Shown here: positions 23,471 through 62,009 of the stretch, in pieces
How positions within the stretch are numbered: position 1 is the stretch's first letter
How the letters are laid out: each line of letters opens with the position of its first letter
From: Heterocephalus glaber
Taxonomy: Eukaryota > Chordata > Mammalia > Rodentia > Bathyergidae
DNA length: 64,000 nucleotides
Assembly (NCBI RefSeq): GCF_000247695.1
Contig: NW_004624784.1
Span: forward strand, 5,120,187-5,184,186
Reading direction: 5' to 3'
Notes under the pieces: generated by a model
What the model was told of the DNA's origin: nothing
Seen by the model: the letters and a program-made list of their open reading frames with translations, nothing else
Databases searched by the model: none
Program-made: the position numbers and the translations under genes

Positions 23471-24280
23471 GATTTTTCTTTTAACTGTATCCTTTTATTA
23501 GGATGCTGTTGTGAGTTGTTACTTGCATTATGGTGTTAGTATATTACAGTAGTTAATAAATCAGAGGGTGTAAGGATTTGCTTTCAAAATCTTTATTCTA
23601 AATAATTGAACTCCTGCATATCCATATTAATGGAAAAAAATTGAAATGAATGCAGCTTCATAATGGAGCAGATGTATACTTTAAGGGATATTTCCTTTTA
23701 TCAGGGAAACAATCAGGAACTAGGAAAGTTTGATGTTTCTTTAAAACTAAGGAATGCTTTATTAGAAGAACAATATTATTAAAACATTCATCTTCTCAAA
23801 GAATAAACCATAAAGAAATTCCTATACAAATATGTGGTTCTTCAATAAGGTATCAATAAAGAGTCCATGTTGTCTTCTCTAGTATTTACCATAGTTAATA
23901 AAATTTATTTCATTATTTAGAAATACTTGACTCTAATAAGCAGATCAGTATGCTTTCAAATTTGTGACTTTTCAGAAATCACTTAGCATTCTCTTTTAAT
24001 ATTTATAAATAGCTCTTTTCTAGTGCATGTATTATGTTGAAGGGTTTTAGAATAAAGTGTTTTCCCAGTTGTATTTATTAAGTTATTTTAATAGGTGTTT
24101 TATAACAGTCTCAAATTCTGCTAGCACTGGCTTGCTATTATGCCAGAGTAGAACACTGGAATCCCCTAAATCACTAAACCACTGATGTTTTTATCATCCT
24201 TGGAATGAAGCACATGAAAAAATAACTTTAAAACTATTATTTCCAATAGGCTTTAAGAAAAAATAGTAAAACAGCTAAAG

Positions 24281-24381
24281 ATTTTTTTTTCGGTACTGGG
24301 GATCGAACTCCAGACCTTGCGCTTGCGAAGCAGGCAGCAGGCAGGCAGCGGTACCACTGAGCCAAATCCCGGCCGGGCCCT
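24281..24381 (-). mobile_element. ID-type SINE
   Basis: Reverse strand GGGATTTGGCTCAGTGGTACC...GAGTTCGATCCCCAGTACC, with an extra CTGCCTGC unit in the middle. Target duplication AGCTAAAG at 24273-24280 and 24382-24389. Confidence 0.9.
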
Positions 24382-24867
24382 AGCTAAAGCATTTTAAACA
24401 GTAAAAATGGTCCTATAGGAGAAAAGATGAATTTTAATGAAATGCAAGTTAACTGTTAATTAACCTGAAGAAGTATTTACTGTCACAGAGCTCAAAAAAC
24501 TGAGATAATATTATTTAATATGCTTAATTATTACTGCTAATTTTATGTGAAATATATAATTTCTCCGTGGTTTAAAGAAATTATTTTTCTCAGACCAAAT
24601 AGACTATACCGTCCTTGCTATTTAATAAGGATAGCATAGTATTCAGTTAGCATATTCAATATTAGTAAAATCATAATTATTAGGACAAAACTATATTCAT
24701 CTCTGGGATACAATTAACTTTGTAATTACTTATTACTTGTTGGCCATTTTAGAATATATATTCTTTCAGTATCTAAATTGTTTTGAAACTAATTTAGATT
24801 GTTAAGCTTCATCTGAATTAATAATTTTTCTCTTTGTAATTTTCTCTTTAAAAATATTTTTGTAGTC

Positions 24868-24990
24868 TTTTGTATTTTAGTTTATTAGTACATGTGTGTA
24901 GTACATGTTTATATTCCTCGTGGGAAGTTGGTACACGTACATAACACATCTTAATTCCTTTCTGCATCCCCTTTCCCTTCCCTTTAAAAT
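24868..24990 (-). mobile_element. L1 3'UTR fragment
   Basis: The reverse strand ends like 49290-49385 (AAGATGTGTTATGTAC.., CCAACTTCCCACGAGGAAT, CATGTACTA) and begins with a short purine run. Confidence 0.6.
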
Positions 24991-25130
24991 AATTTTTAAA
25001 GATTTTTATGTACTCTCTTAGGGAAAATGTACATAACTTGTCATGACATATTTAAAACATGCTTTTTTATAATGTTCCATGTGTCATTCTAGAAATTTAA
25101 GCTGGAAAATCTCTTCCCTCAAGGTTGAAC

Positions 25131-25284
25131 AGCAGTATGGCAGAGTGGAAGAGGCATGGATTTCTGAGTTAGACACAACTAAGTAAAGTCTACTTTCACT
25201 ACTTATTAACTGTATTGTCTTGAAAGAATTAGTTACATGGTCTTTCTAATTTGCAACTTCTTCATTTGAAAAAAAGAAAAGAAA
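25131..25284 (+). repeat. MIR SINE
   Basis: AGTATGGCAGAGTGGAAGAG, core CACTACTTATTAACTGTATTG, then TCTAATTTGCAACTTCTTC follow MIR order. It lies about 150 bp upstream of exon 2. Confidence 0.7.
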
Positions 25285-25438
25285 AAGGAAACCACAATAT
25301 GGTTTTGGCTAGTGATGAGTAGATTTAGACAAAAATACACAGTAGGTATTTGGTAGTTTGGCAATTTTCTTCAGATTTATATATTGAGACAAATCAAACA
25401 CAAGTATAAACGTTTAAATATTTTACATTTTTCTCTAG

Positions 25439-53012
<27,574 letters not shown>

Positions 53013-53587
53013 AAGATGATGCATCTTTGTGGTGTTTAGTAGTTTTTTTGTTCAGCTCAAATGCTGAGGGAGGTTTGCTACAATAGCACATGTCATCTCC
53101 TTCTCAGCAAGGAGGTTATATAGTATCCATTTATGTGAAATACTGTATCATGGAATCTGTACGTACAGCCCCACATGGTGGAAGTATCACAAAATTGCTT
53201 TACATTCAAACTTTTTTTTAACATTTCCTTTTTAAAGCTATATCTTTGGCTGGAAATTTATCCAGTTTGATTTAATAGATGTATCTGTGATCTTTGATAT
53301 TAATCTTTGGTGCATCAGGGGTTTATATGCAGCACTTTTTATCCTTGTTTCATGTTTTATTAACTTGGTGTTTGTCTATCAATTGCAAGCAATTACAATA
53401 CCTTCAGAATGTGGAACCTTTGACTAGACCCAGCAAAATACTTTTTCAAGCCAAGCTTAATTAGAATCTTTTACAGCTCTTTAAGTTATTTTTATTTGGG
53501 GAAAGTGGGCTTCTTTGTCCTATAATCCTTATTTATAGAAACAAAGATATACTACAGCACTGACTTTATATTTTAAACAAAATCTAA

Positions 53588-53615
53588 GTTACCAATTTAT
53601 GTTGAAATGGGTAAC
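53588..53615 (+). promoter_or_regulatory. Hairpin in ZC3H12C 3'UTR
   Basis: GTTACC (53588-53593) pairs with GGTAAC (53610-53615). After one A-G mismatch, ATTT (53595-53598) pairs with AAAT (53605-53608), leaving a 6-nt loop ATGTTG. That is ten base pairs in a 28-nt element. A folding role is inferred only from complementarity. Confidence 0.4.
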
Positions 53616-54674
53616 ATATATGTTAGAATGATTTACAATATGGCACTTTTATTGTTTTATTTTTGTTTGGATTTTTTCCTGATAAGAAATTAGTTAATTT
53701 AATGGTCAATTTAAAAGAAAGCAGATGCAATCAATGGAAAAAATTATTTCCATTTTTTTTTAATGAATAAGGCAAAAGCCGTAACTGTTACAGGTTTAGA
53801 GCTTTGTTATCCAGCTATGATGTGCTTCTATAGAAATGGAATTGAATTCCTAGATTCTCATTAATCTGTGTTTTTAATGTTTGTTTTTTGTTTTGGGGCA
53901 CAACAATACTGGATAAATAACCCTTTCACAGTACTTGCCTGTTTTTAATAAATCTAATTATTCTCAATGCAATTTTATATTTAATATACTCTAGCTTTCC
54001 TGCTATTTATCAAGGCTGGCCTGAGATGGTTTTATGTGTTGAGGATATGCAACATTTATTGATACTGCACTATAGAAATAGTGATGGAGGAGTTGTAAAT
54101 GGTAACTTAAAATTTTTGTAAGATATTGTATATTTTCCATTTTCCTGAAGGTAGTTTTTTGGAGGGCCTGTTATATTATTAAGGCCGACTCTTGCCACAA
54201 ATAGTGTAGTTTTAGATACAGACTACTGTCTGTTCTAGTATTAGTAAGGGATATTTCTGGTTTCAAACTCATGGGTTTTGCTTATTGCAATTACATTTCT
54301 GCAGATCAGAAGATGGATTTTGCAGTTAGTGGCAGACAGTTGTGTGACTGATATAACTTGACTGTTCCTCCAGACTCTGAATTTTACATAGTGTAATACA
54401 CACATTCAGATCTGTTTTTGTAGTCTGCTTGGATGTTCTAGTCATTTGGATTATTCTGCATGCTACAGATTGAAGTAAAGCCCTGAAAAACCAGAAAGTA
54501 CCTTTTACTGTTGATACAAATTGTATCTTTTTAACTATAAGAACTATTTTGATTTGTAGATCTAGTTAAAAACACAAATGTGTAACTATGATTAGACTTT
54601 TGGGCAACATTTTATCCCTTATTTAAATACAAATTTTTAAAATAAAATTGAAGTCTATTATTGATGAGGTAGAA

Positions 54675-54702
54675 AATAAAAGTAACAATTTAGGTAAATA
54701 AA
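54675..54702 (+). terminator. ZC3H12C: Candidate proximal poly(A) signals (AATAAA at 54675 and 54697)
   Basis: Two AATAAA hexamers, with another at 54641, are followed by a GU/U-rich stretch (GTGTCTGTCTTAGTTTT, 54705-54721). Use of the 54675 copy would give a 3'UTR of about 1.7 kb. A further lone AATAAA is at 53947. Confidence 0.4.
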
Positions 54703-56485
54703 AGTGTCTGTCTTAGTTTTATATAATATATTAAAACATTAATTAAATTTATTGGCATTTTCTTTCTTCTAAAACTTATCTAGTGTGAACTTTACTAAAA
54801 TAAAGGTAAAATGCTGCCTGAAAAATAATGTCCAAGCATCTTTGACTAGGATAACATTTTTACTACTTATGTAACACTGTGTGTTGCATGAAGTAGGATT
54901 TGGGTATACAGTAAATGCTTCTAAAAGGCATTGTGCATATTGACATATCCAATAATCTGAACCATGTTCAGCAAACTTAATTCAGGAAAGTGATGTTCTA
55001 CACAATTATTGCTGTTGTGCTTGAAGTAAGCGTGGCCCGCATCTATACCCAAAGATAATGCGGGTGATGCCACACAAACCATTTTGAATGGTGTCTGTCT
55101 GAGAGTGACCCTACTCACTTGTGAAATTGTTCTTGATTTTTGTCATTCATTATCTATAGAAAAAGTTTAAATGTGCCGGCAAAATGAGTGCCAAAAATAG
55201 GGTTACCAATCTGTATTACCTTTAATTTTAGTCATATTTTAAGATTTTATAGTATGAAATCACTTCTAAATTATACATGTAGGTTTTGCTTCCATTTTCT
55301 TCATTTTAGCATTTTAATTATTTGAAGATTACTAAACTTTATTAAATGGTTTTAAATAATTTCTTATGTTAAATGGGTGTGACATTACATTTGGTTTAAT
55401 GTTTTTAGTTGGTTGTTTATCATTATTTTTGGAAAAATAGCATACCCTGCCATCAGGTATACTGAAATGAGTATCTCTGAACCTCTCACAACAAAACTGT
55501 TCAGTGTAATTAGTTGTACATTAAGAAATAGCAGCTTTTTTGTGTCAAGAAGACAATTTGTCCTCCCCCGCTTTTTTTTTTCTGAAACACCAACATTGCT
55601 TTCAGAGATTAAGAATGAGATGATAGGCTGACTTTAGGTAAAGCAAATTCTTGTTCTCTAAAGCTGTAAGGTAAAAGGAGTCCATTACTAAATTAAATCC
55701 ATAGCTGACTGCAAACCTTTACTTTAGCCACAACTTTCTTCCTAGTCTCTAATCCCTATTTACCAGATCTGCTAATACATAACCAGAAAGAGATATGTTA
55801 ATAAGTAACGAAGTTGCCAAAAGTGGTCAGCTGATAGAAAGACGATCCAGACTGGACTATTCTGCCCCTGAATAATCGACAGTTGACTGTACTTTACAAA
55901 GTAATTAGCCAGTCTGTTGTCTGTGTGTCTTGGTCCAGAGGGAGTAGCACCCAACTGGCCAAATACTGGCCCTTAGTATTTCCTCATTTCTTGCATGTGA
56001 TGCAGATATTTTCAGTCTCATTTTTATGATCCCTATCCTGATAGTTTGTCAGTGACCTACTAATTACAAGAAATGCTCACCAGTATAAAATATTTGATTC
56101 TGGTGGAAACTTGAATTTTGTGTTTTTATGAAAATGAATTTATTTGAATATGTAATATAACTAAAGAAGTGTTTTATATATACATACATATTTGTTATGA
56201 AATATTAAAAATGGAGGGATGTTTCTTCTGGTGGTTAACATTTCCCTGATCATACTGTTTCCTTGAGTTGTGGGTGACCAAGTATGGGGTCTGAATGACC
56301 AATGATAAGATTTAGAACCACTTTAATGGAAAGTAATTCTTCACTGGTTTTATTCCTTGTATTTTTAAAAAAATTATTTTGATAATTTTAATAGAATGTG
56401 TAATTTTAAAATACACACAAAAATTTTAAAGTAGTATTGATTATACAAATAATTATTTAACATGTCTCTTATGGATATATCTGTA

Positions 56486-56493
56486 TGTAAATA
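56486..56493 (+). promoter_or_regulatory. Pumilio-type site in 3'UTR
   Basis: TGTAAATA fits the TGTANATA consensus. A second copy at 59241-59248 lies beyond the favoured poly(A) site. Confidence 0.4.
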
Positions 56494-57017
56494 GTAATAT
56501 ATTTATAAAACAAATATACTTCATGTTGTAGTTCTTAGTTTGTGATCCATGGGAGGATGACCCTGGGTGGGTGACTGTGACTGTGTATGCATGAGTATTT
56601 ACGTATTGGAAACTCAAGCTATTTTCCCTGACTTAATGGTATTTGCTCTAAAGTATATTTGGTTTTGTTATTCTTTCTGCTGTCCAATTTTCTTACTCAA
56701 GATAAAATGAGATATATGGTTTTCTGGCCATTCTGTTGCTGTGTGGCTAATCCCACTTTGTTATACTCTCAATTCCTGGAGAATTCCTGAGTGACCCAGA
56801 ATCAAAACAGATTAAGGCTAGAGATAATGCTTCTGTTCCAAGTATATTGAAGATGAAAACTCATCTGCAATGTTAAGTTTCAAAATTATATACCAATGAA
56901 TAAAATGAAATATAAAAAAGGTTGGAGTACACACATAGACTAAGGAAAAGCAAAGTGTTAACAAAGAGTAAAGCAGCATAAATTATTTTATATTGGTCTA
57001 GGAAAGCCTCCTAGAGT

Positions 57018-57374
57018 AAGTGTTGACAAACTTTCTGTAAAGGATCAGATAGTAATTAGCTTTTCAGAATCAAATGATCTCTTAAAAACTGCTTGCTCTT
57101 GTTTTTATAGCATAAAAGTACCACGGACAATATGTAAATGAATGTGACTGTGTTCCAGTAAAACTTCACAGAAACTAGCTGGGTTGGTGCATATGGCAGG
57201 GGATCACAAGTTTCAGTCCCACCTGGGAAACTTAGCAAAACCCTATGTTAGAGAACGTAGCTCTGTATGATGGTCCAGGATTTAATCCCCAATAGGGGAA
57301 AGTGAGGGTGGCACTTCATTTACAGACACAGACAGCAAGCCATATTTGGCCTATGAACCATCCCTAATCTCTGC
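57018..57374 (+). mobile_element. hAT-Charlie MITE in the 3'UTR, interrupted by a SINE
   Basis: ACTTTCTGTAAAGGATCAGAT, GACAATATGTAAATGAATG, GTGTTCCAGTAAAACTTC, then after the insert TTTACAGACACAGACAG and CAAGCCATATTTGGCCTATG: the common hAT MITE pattern of eutherian genomes. Confidence 0.7.
57176..57312 (+). mobile_element. B1-dID SINE, nested in the hAT MITE
   Basis: CTAGCTGGGTTGGTGCATATG, GGGAAACTTAGCAAAACCC, ID part AACGTAGCTCTGTATGATGG..GATTTAATCCCCAATA. Confidence 0.7.
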
Positions 57375-58519
57375 CCCAGAGGAGAAAAACGAGCATATTA
57401 AACAGTAAATTCTGGTACTGCGTATGTGAATGTAAGAAATAATTGTATTCAATAATTAGACATTCAAAGAAAATCTGATAGTTATTGATATTCTTCAAAA
57501 GATGATTGTGAGATAGTCATATACAGATGACTATCATACAGGTGCACTTGTAAATTTTAAAACTGGCCACACCTAATATTTATTAGAAATATTTCTTGTA
57601 TTTAATCAGCCAAAAAGTCTGTAGAAAAGATGTTTTAAAAGTACTGAAATTTTTTTCATAAATTTTACATTTCTGTTGATAAATGGGAATCCTTTACCAA
57701 TCTTTTGGGTTTGTTTTTTTTTTAATGACCTCATGGACAGAAATTGTTGCATTTTTGAAAGTTAACATATAACTAGCCACAATTTTTTTTTAAAGATTCT
57801 ATTTATCAATTACTTTTTTCTGTTCTCTTTGTTTGGCTCCTAATAAATGACATATCTGCCCTTTGAAGAAGATAAACATACTGTAATTTCACACCTTTTA
57901 GCTTGTATAAAATTAAGAATTGTGACTGATTATTGCTTTAATGTGAGTGTATTTGTTACACTGTGATTCTTTATAAGAAACAAAGTGTATCTCTGCTTTC
58001 CCTATCCAATTGTTTAACATAGACTTTTGTAGACATCTTAGCACTGTCCATGGTGAGTGATATTCTTAATATAATCATGTATGATTCTGAATTCACTAGA
58101 AGTACACACTGCTGAGCATGTTCATTTGCTATGCTTCATGCATGGTGTTACAGTAATTATAGTCACTTAAGTAGTTATACTTTCTTTTAAAATTGGAATA
58201 CAACTCTAGCTTTTTAACAGTTTATTGTTTTAAATAGCTACTTTATTTCTTTAATGTTTTCTGTAAACTTGTGAATTACTGCTGTTATAATATTCTTATT
58301 ATTAGAAGTGGCTTTTCCCCTAAGATCTTTAGTCTTTTAGATTCAAAACAACTTAAGGTTTTGACCGTTCGGCAGTAGAAAATATCTATGCATGTTTTTA
58401 TTTAGTTTTGTAAAATTGTGTGGTTTTACTTCTTAAACTATGTACTAAATTTTCTGTCCCAAGTATTTCAGATGAAAAACAAAATGCTGACCATTAAAGC
58501 TTTTGCCACCTTTCTTTCT

Positions 58520-58606
58520 TTCTTTCTTTTTTGGTACCAGGGATTGAGCTCGGGTCCTTGCACTTGCAGGGCAGGCAGTGGAACCACTGAGCTAAATCCC
58601 TGGCCC
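58520..58606 (-). mobile_element. ID-type SINE, antisense in distal 3'UTR
   Basis: Reverse strand GGGATTTAGCTCAGTGGTTCC...GAGCTCAATCCCTGGTACC. Perfect 16-bp target duplication TGCCACCTTTCTTTCT at 58504-58519 and 58607-58622. Confidence 0.94.
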
Positions 58607-58930
58607 TGCCACCTTTCTTTCTAAAATGGCTTCTATCTCAAAGGAAAAAGACATTGAAGAGCAATGGTTTATATTTATAAAGACTATGTTTTAGATTCCC
58701 TTCAGTTTTTTTAATTATAAATTTTCTACATATGTAAACTATTGAAAAACATGTGGACTTCTGCAGAGATAGTATTTCAGTGCAAGTGTACCAGGTTACT
58801 GGTTTTATCTTTCCCTTTTAGTTTATTTTCTCCCAAAGCATAGCTATATGCCAATAGTATTCCTTATTTGATTCTGCTAATTTTTCCTACAGGAAAAGTA
58901 AAGCAAAGAATATGTTTAGAGCAATTATTG

Positions 58931-58936
58931 AATAAA
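58931..58936 (+). terminator. ZC3H12C: Candidate distal poly(A) signal AATAAA
   Basis: AATAAA is followed about 25-40 nt later by a strongly GU-rich stretch (TCTGTGTGTTTCTGT), the usual arrangement of signal, cleavage site and downstream element. Cleavage would fall near 58950-58955, giving a 3'UTR of about 5.9 kb. Other AATAAA copies at 59142 and 60139 lack an equally good downstream element. Confidence 0.5.
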
Positions 58937-59839
58937 CTAATGTGATTCTATTTATCTGTGTGTTTCTGTAATGGAATTTTTACAATTCAAAGGCAATATT
59001 TTTAGACCTACTGGAAATCTGTTTCAAAATAGCTGTAGGATTCTGCCAGTGAGGGAGAAAAAGTTAAAACATTGATGTTTTTAATGGTGATTTGTTTTTG
59101 TTTCATAGAGAAATTGATCTCCTCTGGCAGCATGGATGCTAAATAAATGAAATCATTATCTTTAGTCCCACAGCTTGCTTACATTCAGTAGTTAATAACA
59201 TGATGAGTGGTCTGTAGGGTAAGCATGTGTTCAATATCAATGTAAATATTGAAGCCAAAATTAATTCCCATGAAAACTGAAATTAAATGTCAGAGACAAC
59301 TAGCCAACTTATGGTGAGAGTGTTTTCTTTCTAGTCTGCTACTGAAGTGCTTGTTTCTGGTGATTTTGAAGTGTCATCAGGTGTTTGGCTAAGAGACTGA
59401 TTGTTAATAGACACCCTTGGCCAGTGAATTTATAAGAAATGCTGGATGGGCACTGGTGTCCTTTTTCTTATTAGGAGGACTGGCAGGTGATCAAAAAGTA
59501 TTCCAAAGACTCCTCCTGGTAAAGTGGTTTGTACTAGCTGGTGTACCAGCTTTGAACAGTAATATGAAGCCTCAATGAACACCGGGGCTTGGAGGACCAA
59601 GGCAACTCCCTTCAGGGAGTTCACAGTCTTGTAGTCAGGCCGGAATCTACAGGGTAATACAGTCAACCTGAGTGTTTTGTTTTGTTTTTAATAGAATATG
59701 TCATAATGAAGAGATGGAATGTTTTCTTTGATATTTAAGACTAAAAACCTTGACCACTGTGAGAAAATGTTCTGTTTCTGAGAAATGCTTCTGTGGATTT
59801 GAAGAGATTACAGATAGCTGTCAGGTATATTTAAACATT

Positions 59840-60000
59840 GTGTTTGAATCCCAGTTCTGCACAGATTATTATGGCATGTATTATATATCACATACACAAT
59901 ATGTAGAATTGGGGCAGTAGTCTTTGAGAGCCTTTCAAACTCCTTCATAAAACGATGCTAATCCCTCTCTGACAGGTTTATTGTAGCCAAGTGAATGGTA
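59840..60000 (+). repeat. MIR-like remnant
   Basis: TTGAATCCCAGTTCTGCACAG, then CTTCATAAAACGATGCTAATC, GACAGGTTTATTGTAGCCAAG. Confidence 0.45.
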
Positions 60001-60944
60001 GTGGACATGAGAATAATTTAAAGACAGATAAAAATAAATACAATGCTATGTCCACCCTATTCTTGCTGGAGAGAAACAGGAATTTTTATTTTGTCTCTGC
60101 TGCTCTAGAAAGCTATGTCTCCCCAACCCTATTGTTCTAATAAATGTCTGTCAATGGAAATACTCTATTTCAGATACAATCACAAAAAGAAATTCTAATG
60201 ACTTTATGATTTAACATACTTTCGTTCTTTGTCAGGATATGAGATACTGTTTTATTTTAGACACATAAGTTTTCTCTTGCTTTTCAGACTTTTGCTTTTT
60301 ATTTTTTTCTAAAATTGCCACTTGCCACTGTCAGGTATTTTTCCCGCACTTAATTATCTTAGATTCTTAACTGAGATCTTATGGATTTAGACAATATATT
60401 TTGGATCTGTCAGCATATTTTATTATTGATGTTGAGTTGTTATCAGAGAATTCAAAATCAGCCTTCAATGGAATAGGCTACCAGCTACTTCAAGGCTGAG
60501 CTGAAAGTCTGGGAGATCATGAGACTGAATTACAGTGTTAACTAGAGCAAGTACTTTCTCCCTACCTTGTAACTATTGTCTAAAGAGAAAAATACACATT
60601 GATGAATTAAGTAATGTTTGGGAAGGGGGATTGTTAAAAACAACTATGATGGTGAATTTATTCAAAACAACAAAATACCTGATCTGGGCCTTTGATGAGT
60701 TAAAAGTAAGTAGTAGTATTATCCCTCAGCCTCAGGCTGAGAACATTTTTCACTGTAGTGTTTGAAAAGGCTTTTAAAGTAATGTTTAACCATTTAATAT
60801 TTCAAAAGTTTCCTGAAGTGTTTCATAGTAACCTTTTCAAAAACATTCTAGATGCAGTCATGAGCCTTGGAGTAGGAATTCTTGTTCTTTGCCTCCTAGA
60901 TGGTCAGCAGGCTCGCAAGTCACTAAATGGAGTAAGGACATCAC

Positions 60945-61040
60945 CCCATTCCCATCTTCTAGGGTTGTTAAGACTAAATTGAATTGGAACAAGTAAAACC
61001 CTTTAGATATGGAAGTCCATAGTGTGTGCTGAATAAGTGA
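60945..61040 (+). repeat. MIR 3'-end remnant
   Basis: GGGTTGTTAAGACTAAATTG, then TAGTGTGTGCTGAATAAGTG, the usual 3' end of MIR. Confidence 0.4.
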
Positions 61041-61274
61041 ATATAATTGTTACGTAAATGATAGGATCCTTTAAATGCTTATCAATTTTCAGACTTCAGT
61101 GTTCAGTAGAATAGTTAGAATTCTGACAACTGGATATATTCAATGATGAGGTGATGAGGTGATTTTAGGATTTCAAGAGTGACATTTTAATCTTCAAAGG
61201 ATTATTGGACCCCATTTTCTTGCTACCCCATCACTGGGCTCTACTTGTTTGAAGGGTTTTTCTCTGTATCAGAG

Positions 61275-61308
61275 TGAAGAAATAAATGGATAACAAATAA
61301 TGATTATA
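61275..61308 (+). repeat. 34-bp direct repeat, copy 1
   Basis: Identical over 34 bases to 63967-64000, the final bases of the window. The base just before differs in each copy. Offset 2692 bp. Confidence 0.97.
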
Positions 61309-61666
61309 AAAAAGGTCTTTCCAGAATCTTAGAGTTCCGTGGTTCCTGCACTGTGTTACTAACACCCTTCTGAACTTCACTTTTATTCCTGAAGGTGGCC
61401 CAGCACATCTATCTGCACATCCCCCACCCCCATGCCCTTCTAAAAGAACATGTCAGACCCCTACCACAAGAACTTGTGTAGCCAGTCTGGTCAGAGCAAT
61501 GGGTATTCTGGGGGTTAAGTGGACAGTGTACCTTTTTGGGAAGATAGCACATGACACTGGGAGATTGTTTTTCTTCTTTAAACATTCTCTCCTAGTTCAT
61601 AAATGCTGCCCTCCAAATTGGAGAAATCAAACTGGCATAAAGACCACTCATATGAGTCCAATACTC

Positions 61667-61804
61667 GCCAGATGTGGTGGTTCACACTTGTAATCCCGGC
61701 ACTCAGGAGACCGAGACAGTAGGATCACCACTAGTTCAAGGCCAGCCTGGGCTATATAGTTCAAGAACACCCTAAACTATATAGCAAGACCCTGTCTCAA
61801 AAAA
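61667..61804 (+). mobile_element. B1-like SINE
   Basis: GGTTCACACTTGTAATCCCG, duplicated GGCCAGCCTGG/CACCCTAAACTATATAG units, GACCCTGTCTCAAAA. Perfect 13-bp target duplication GAGTCCAATACTC at 61654-61666 and 61805-61817. Confidence 0.94.
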
Positions 61805-61924
61805 GAGTCCAATACTCAGTATACATACATGTGTAGCTCTGTGATGCTGAGCTACATCCCCAGTGTAGTACAATATGTCTACATAATTTTAAATCTTAAT
61901 GAAATAACCATTATCCCTATTTTA

Positions 61925-62009
61925 TTTTATTTTTGGCACCAGGGGTCAAACTCGGGACCTTGTGCTTGCAAGGCAAGTGGCAGAACCACTGAGCTAAATC
62001 TCCGGCCCT
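61925..62009 (-). mobile_element. ID-type SINE
   Basis: Reverse strand GGAGATTTAGCTCAGTGGTTC...GAGTTTGACCCCTGGTGCC. Perfect 16-bp target duplication CATTATCCCTATTTTA at 61909-61924 and 62010-62025. Confidence 0.95.

Larger units (their letters stand above)
1..25438 (+). other. ZC3H12C: ZC3H12C intron 1 (3' part)
   Basis: No CpG island or canonical exon 1 (known N-terminus M-P-G-G-G-S-Q) was found, so that exon must lie before position 1. Content is dominated by interspersed repeats, listed separately. Stretches where I recognise nothing: 1621-2675, 3700-4616 (weak L1-like resemblance at about 3785-4015), 4714-6548, 6904-7545, 7632-8090, 8287-9265, 10291-11020, 11905-12220, 12341-12749, 12944-13859, 14632-15139, 15420-18234, 18337-19019, 19954-21089, 21604-21838, 22091-23040, 23471-24272 and 25285-25438. 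Confidence 0.7.
53013..58955 (+). other. ZC3H12C: ZC3H12C 3' untranslated region (distal end inferred)
   Basis: Sequence after the stop codon is AT-rich and has few repeats until a hAT copy at 57018 and an antisense ID SINE at 58520. It contains several UAUUUAU-type AU-rich cores (53530, 54004, 57800, 58949), a Pumilio-type TGTAAATA at 56486-56493, and a stable-looking hairpin at 53588-53615. The distal end is set by the poly(A) signal at 58931. Shorter forms ending near 53.97 or 54.70 kb are also plausible. AU-rich elements and stem-loops would fit an mRNA under rapid turnover, possibly by its own product family. Confidence 0.6.

Noticed and set aside
1..25438. Search for canonical exon 1 and its CpG-island promoter
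   Set aside because: No CpG-rich stretch and no M-P-G-G-G-S-Q coding segment followed by a donor was seen; it should lie upstream of the window.
59430..59666. 78-residue - strand frame downstream of the gene
   Set aside because: Not recognised in either orientation; no supporting signals.
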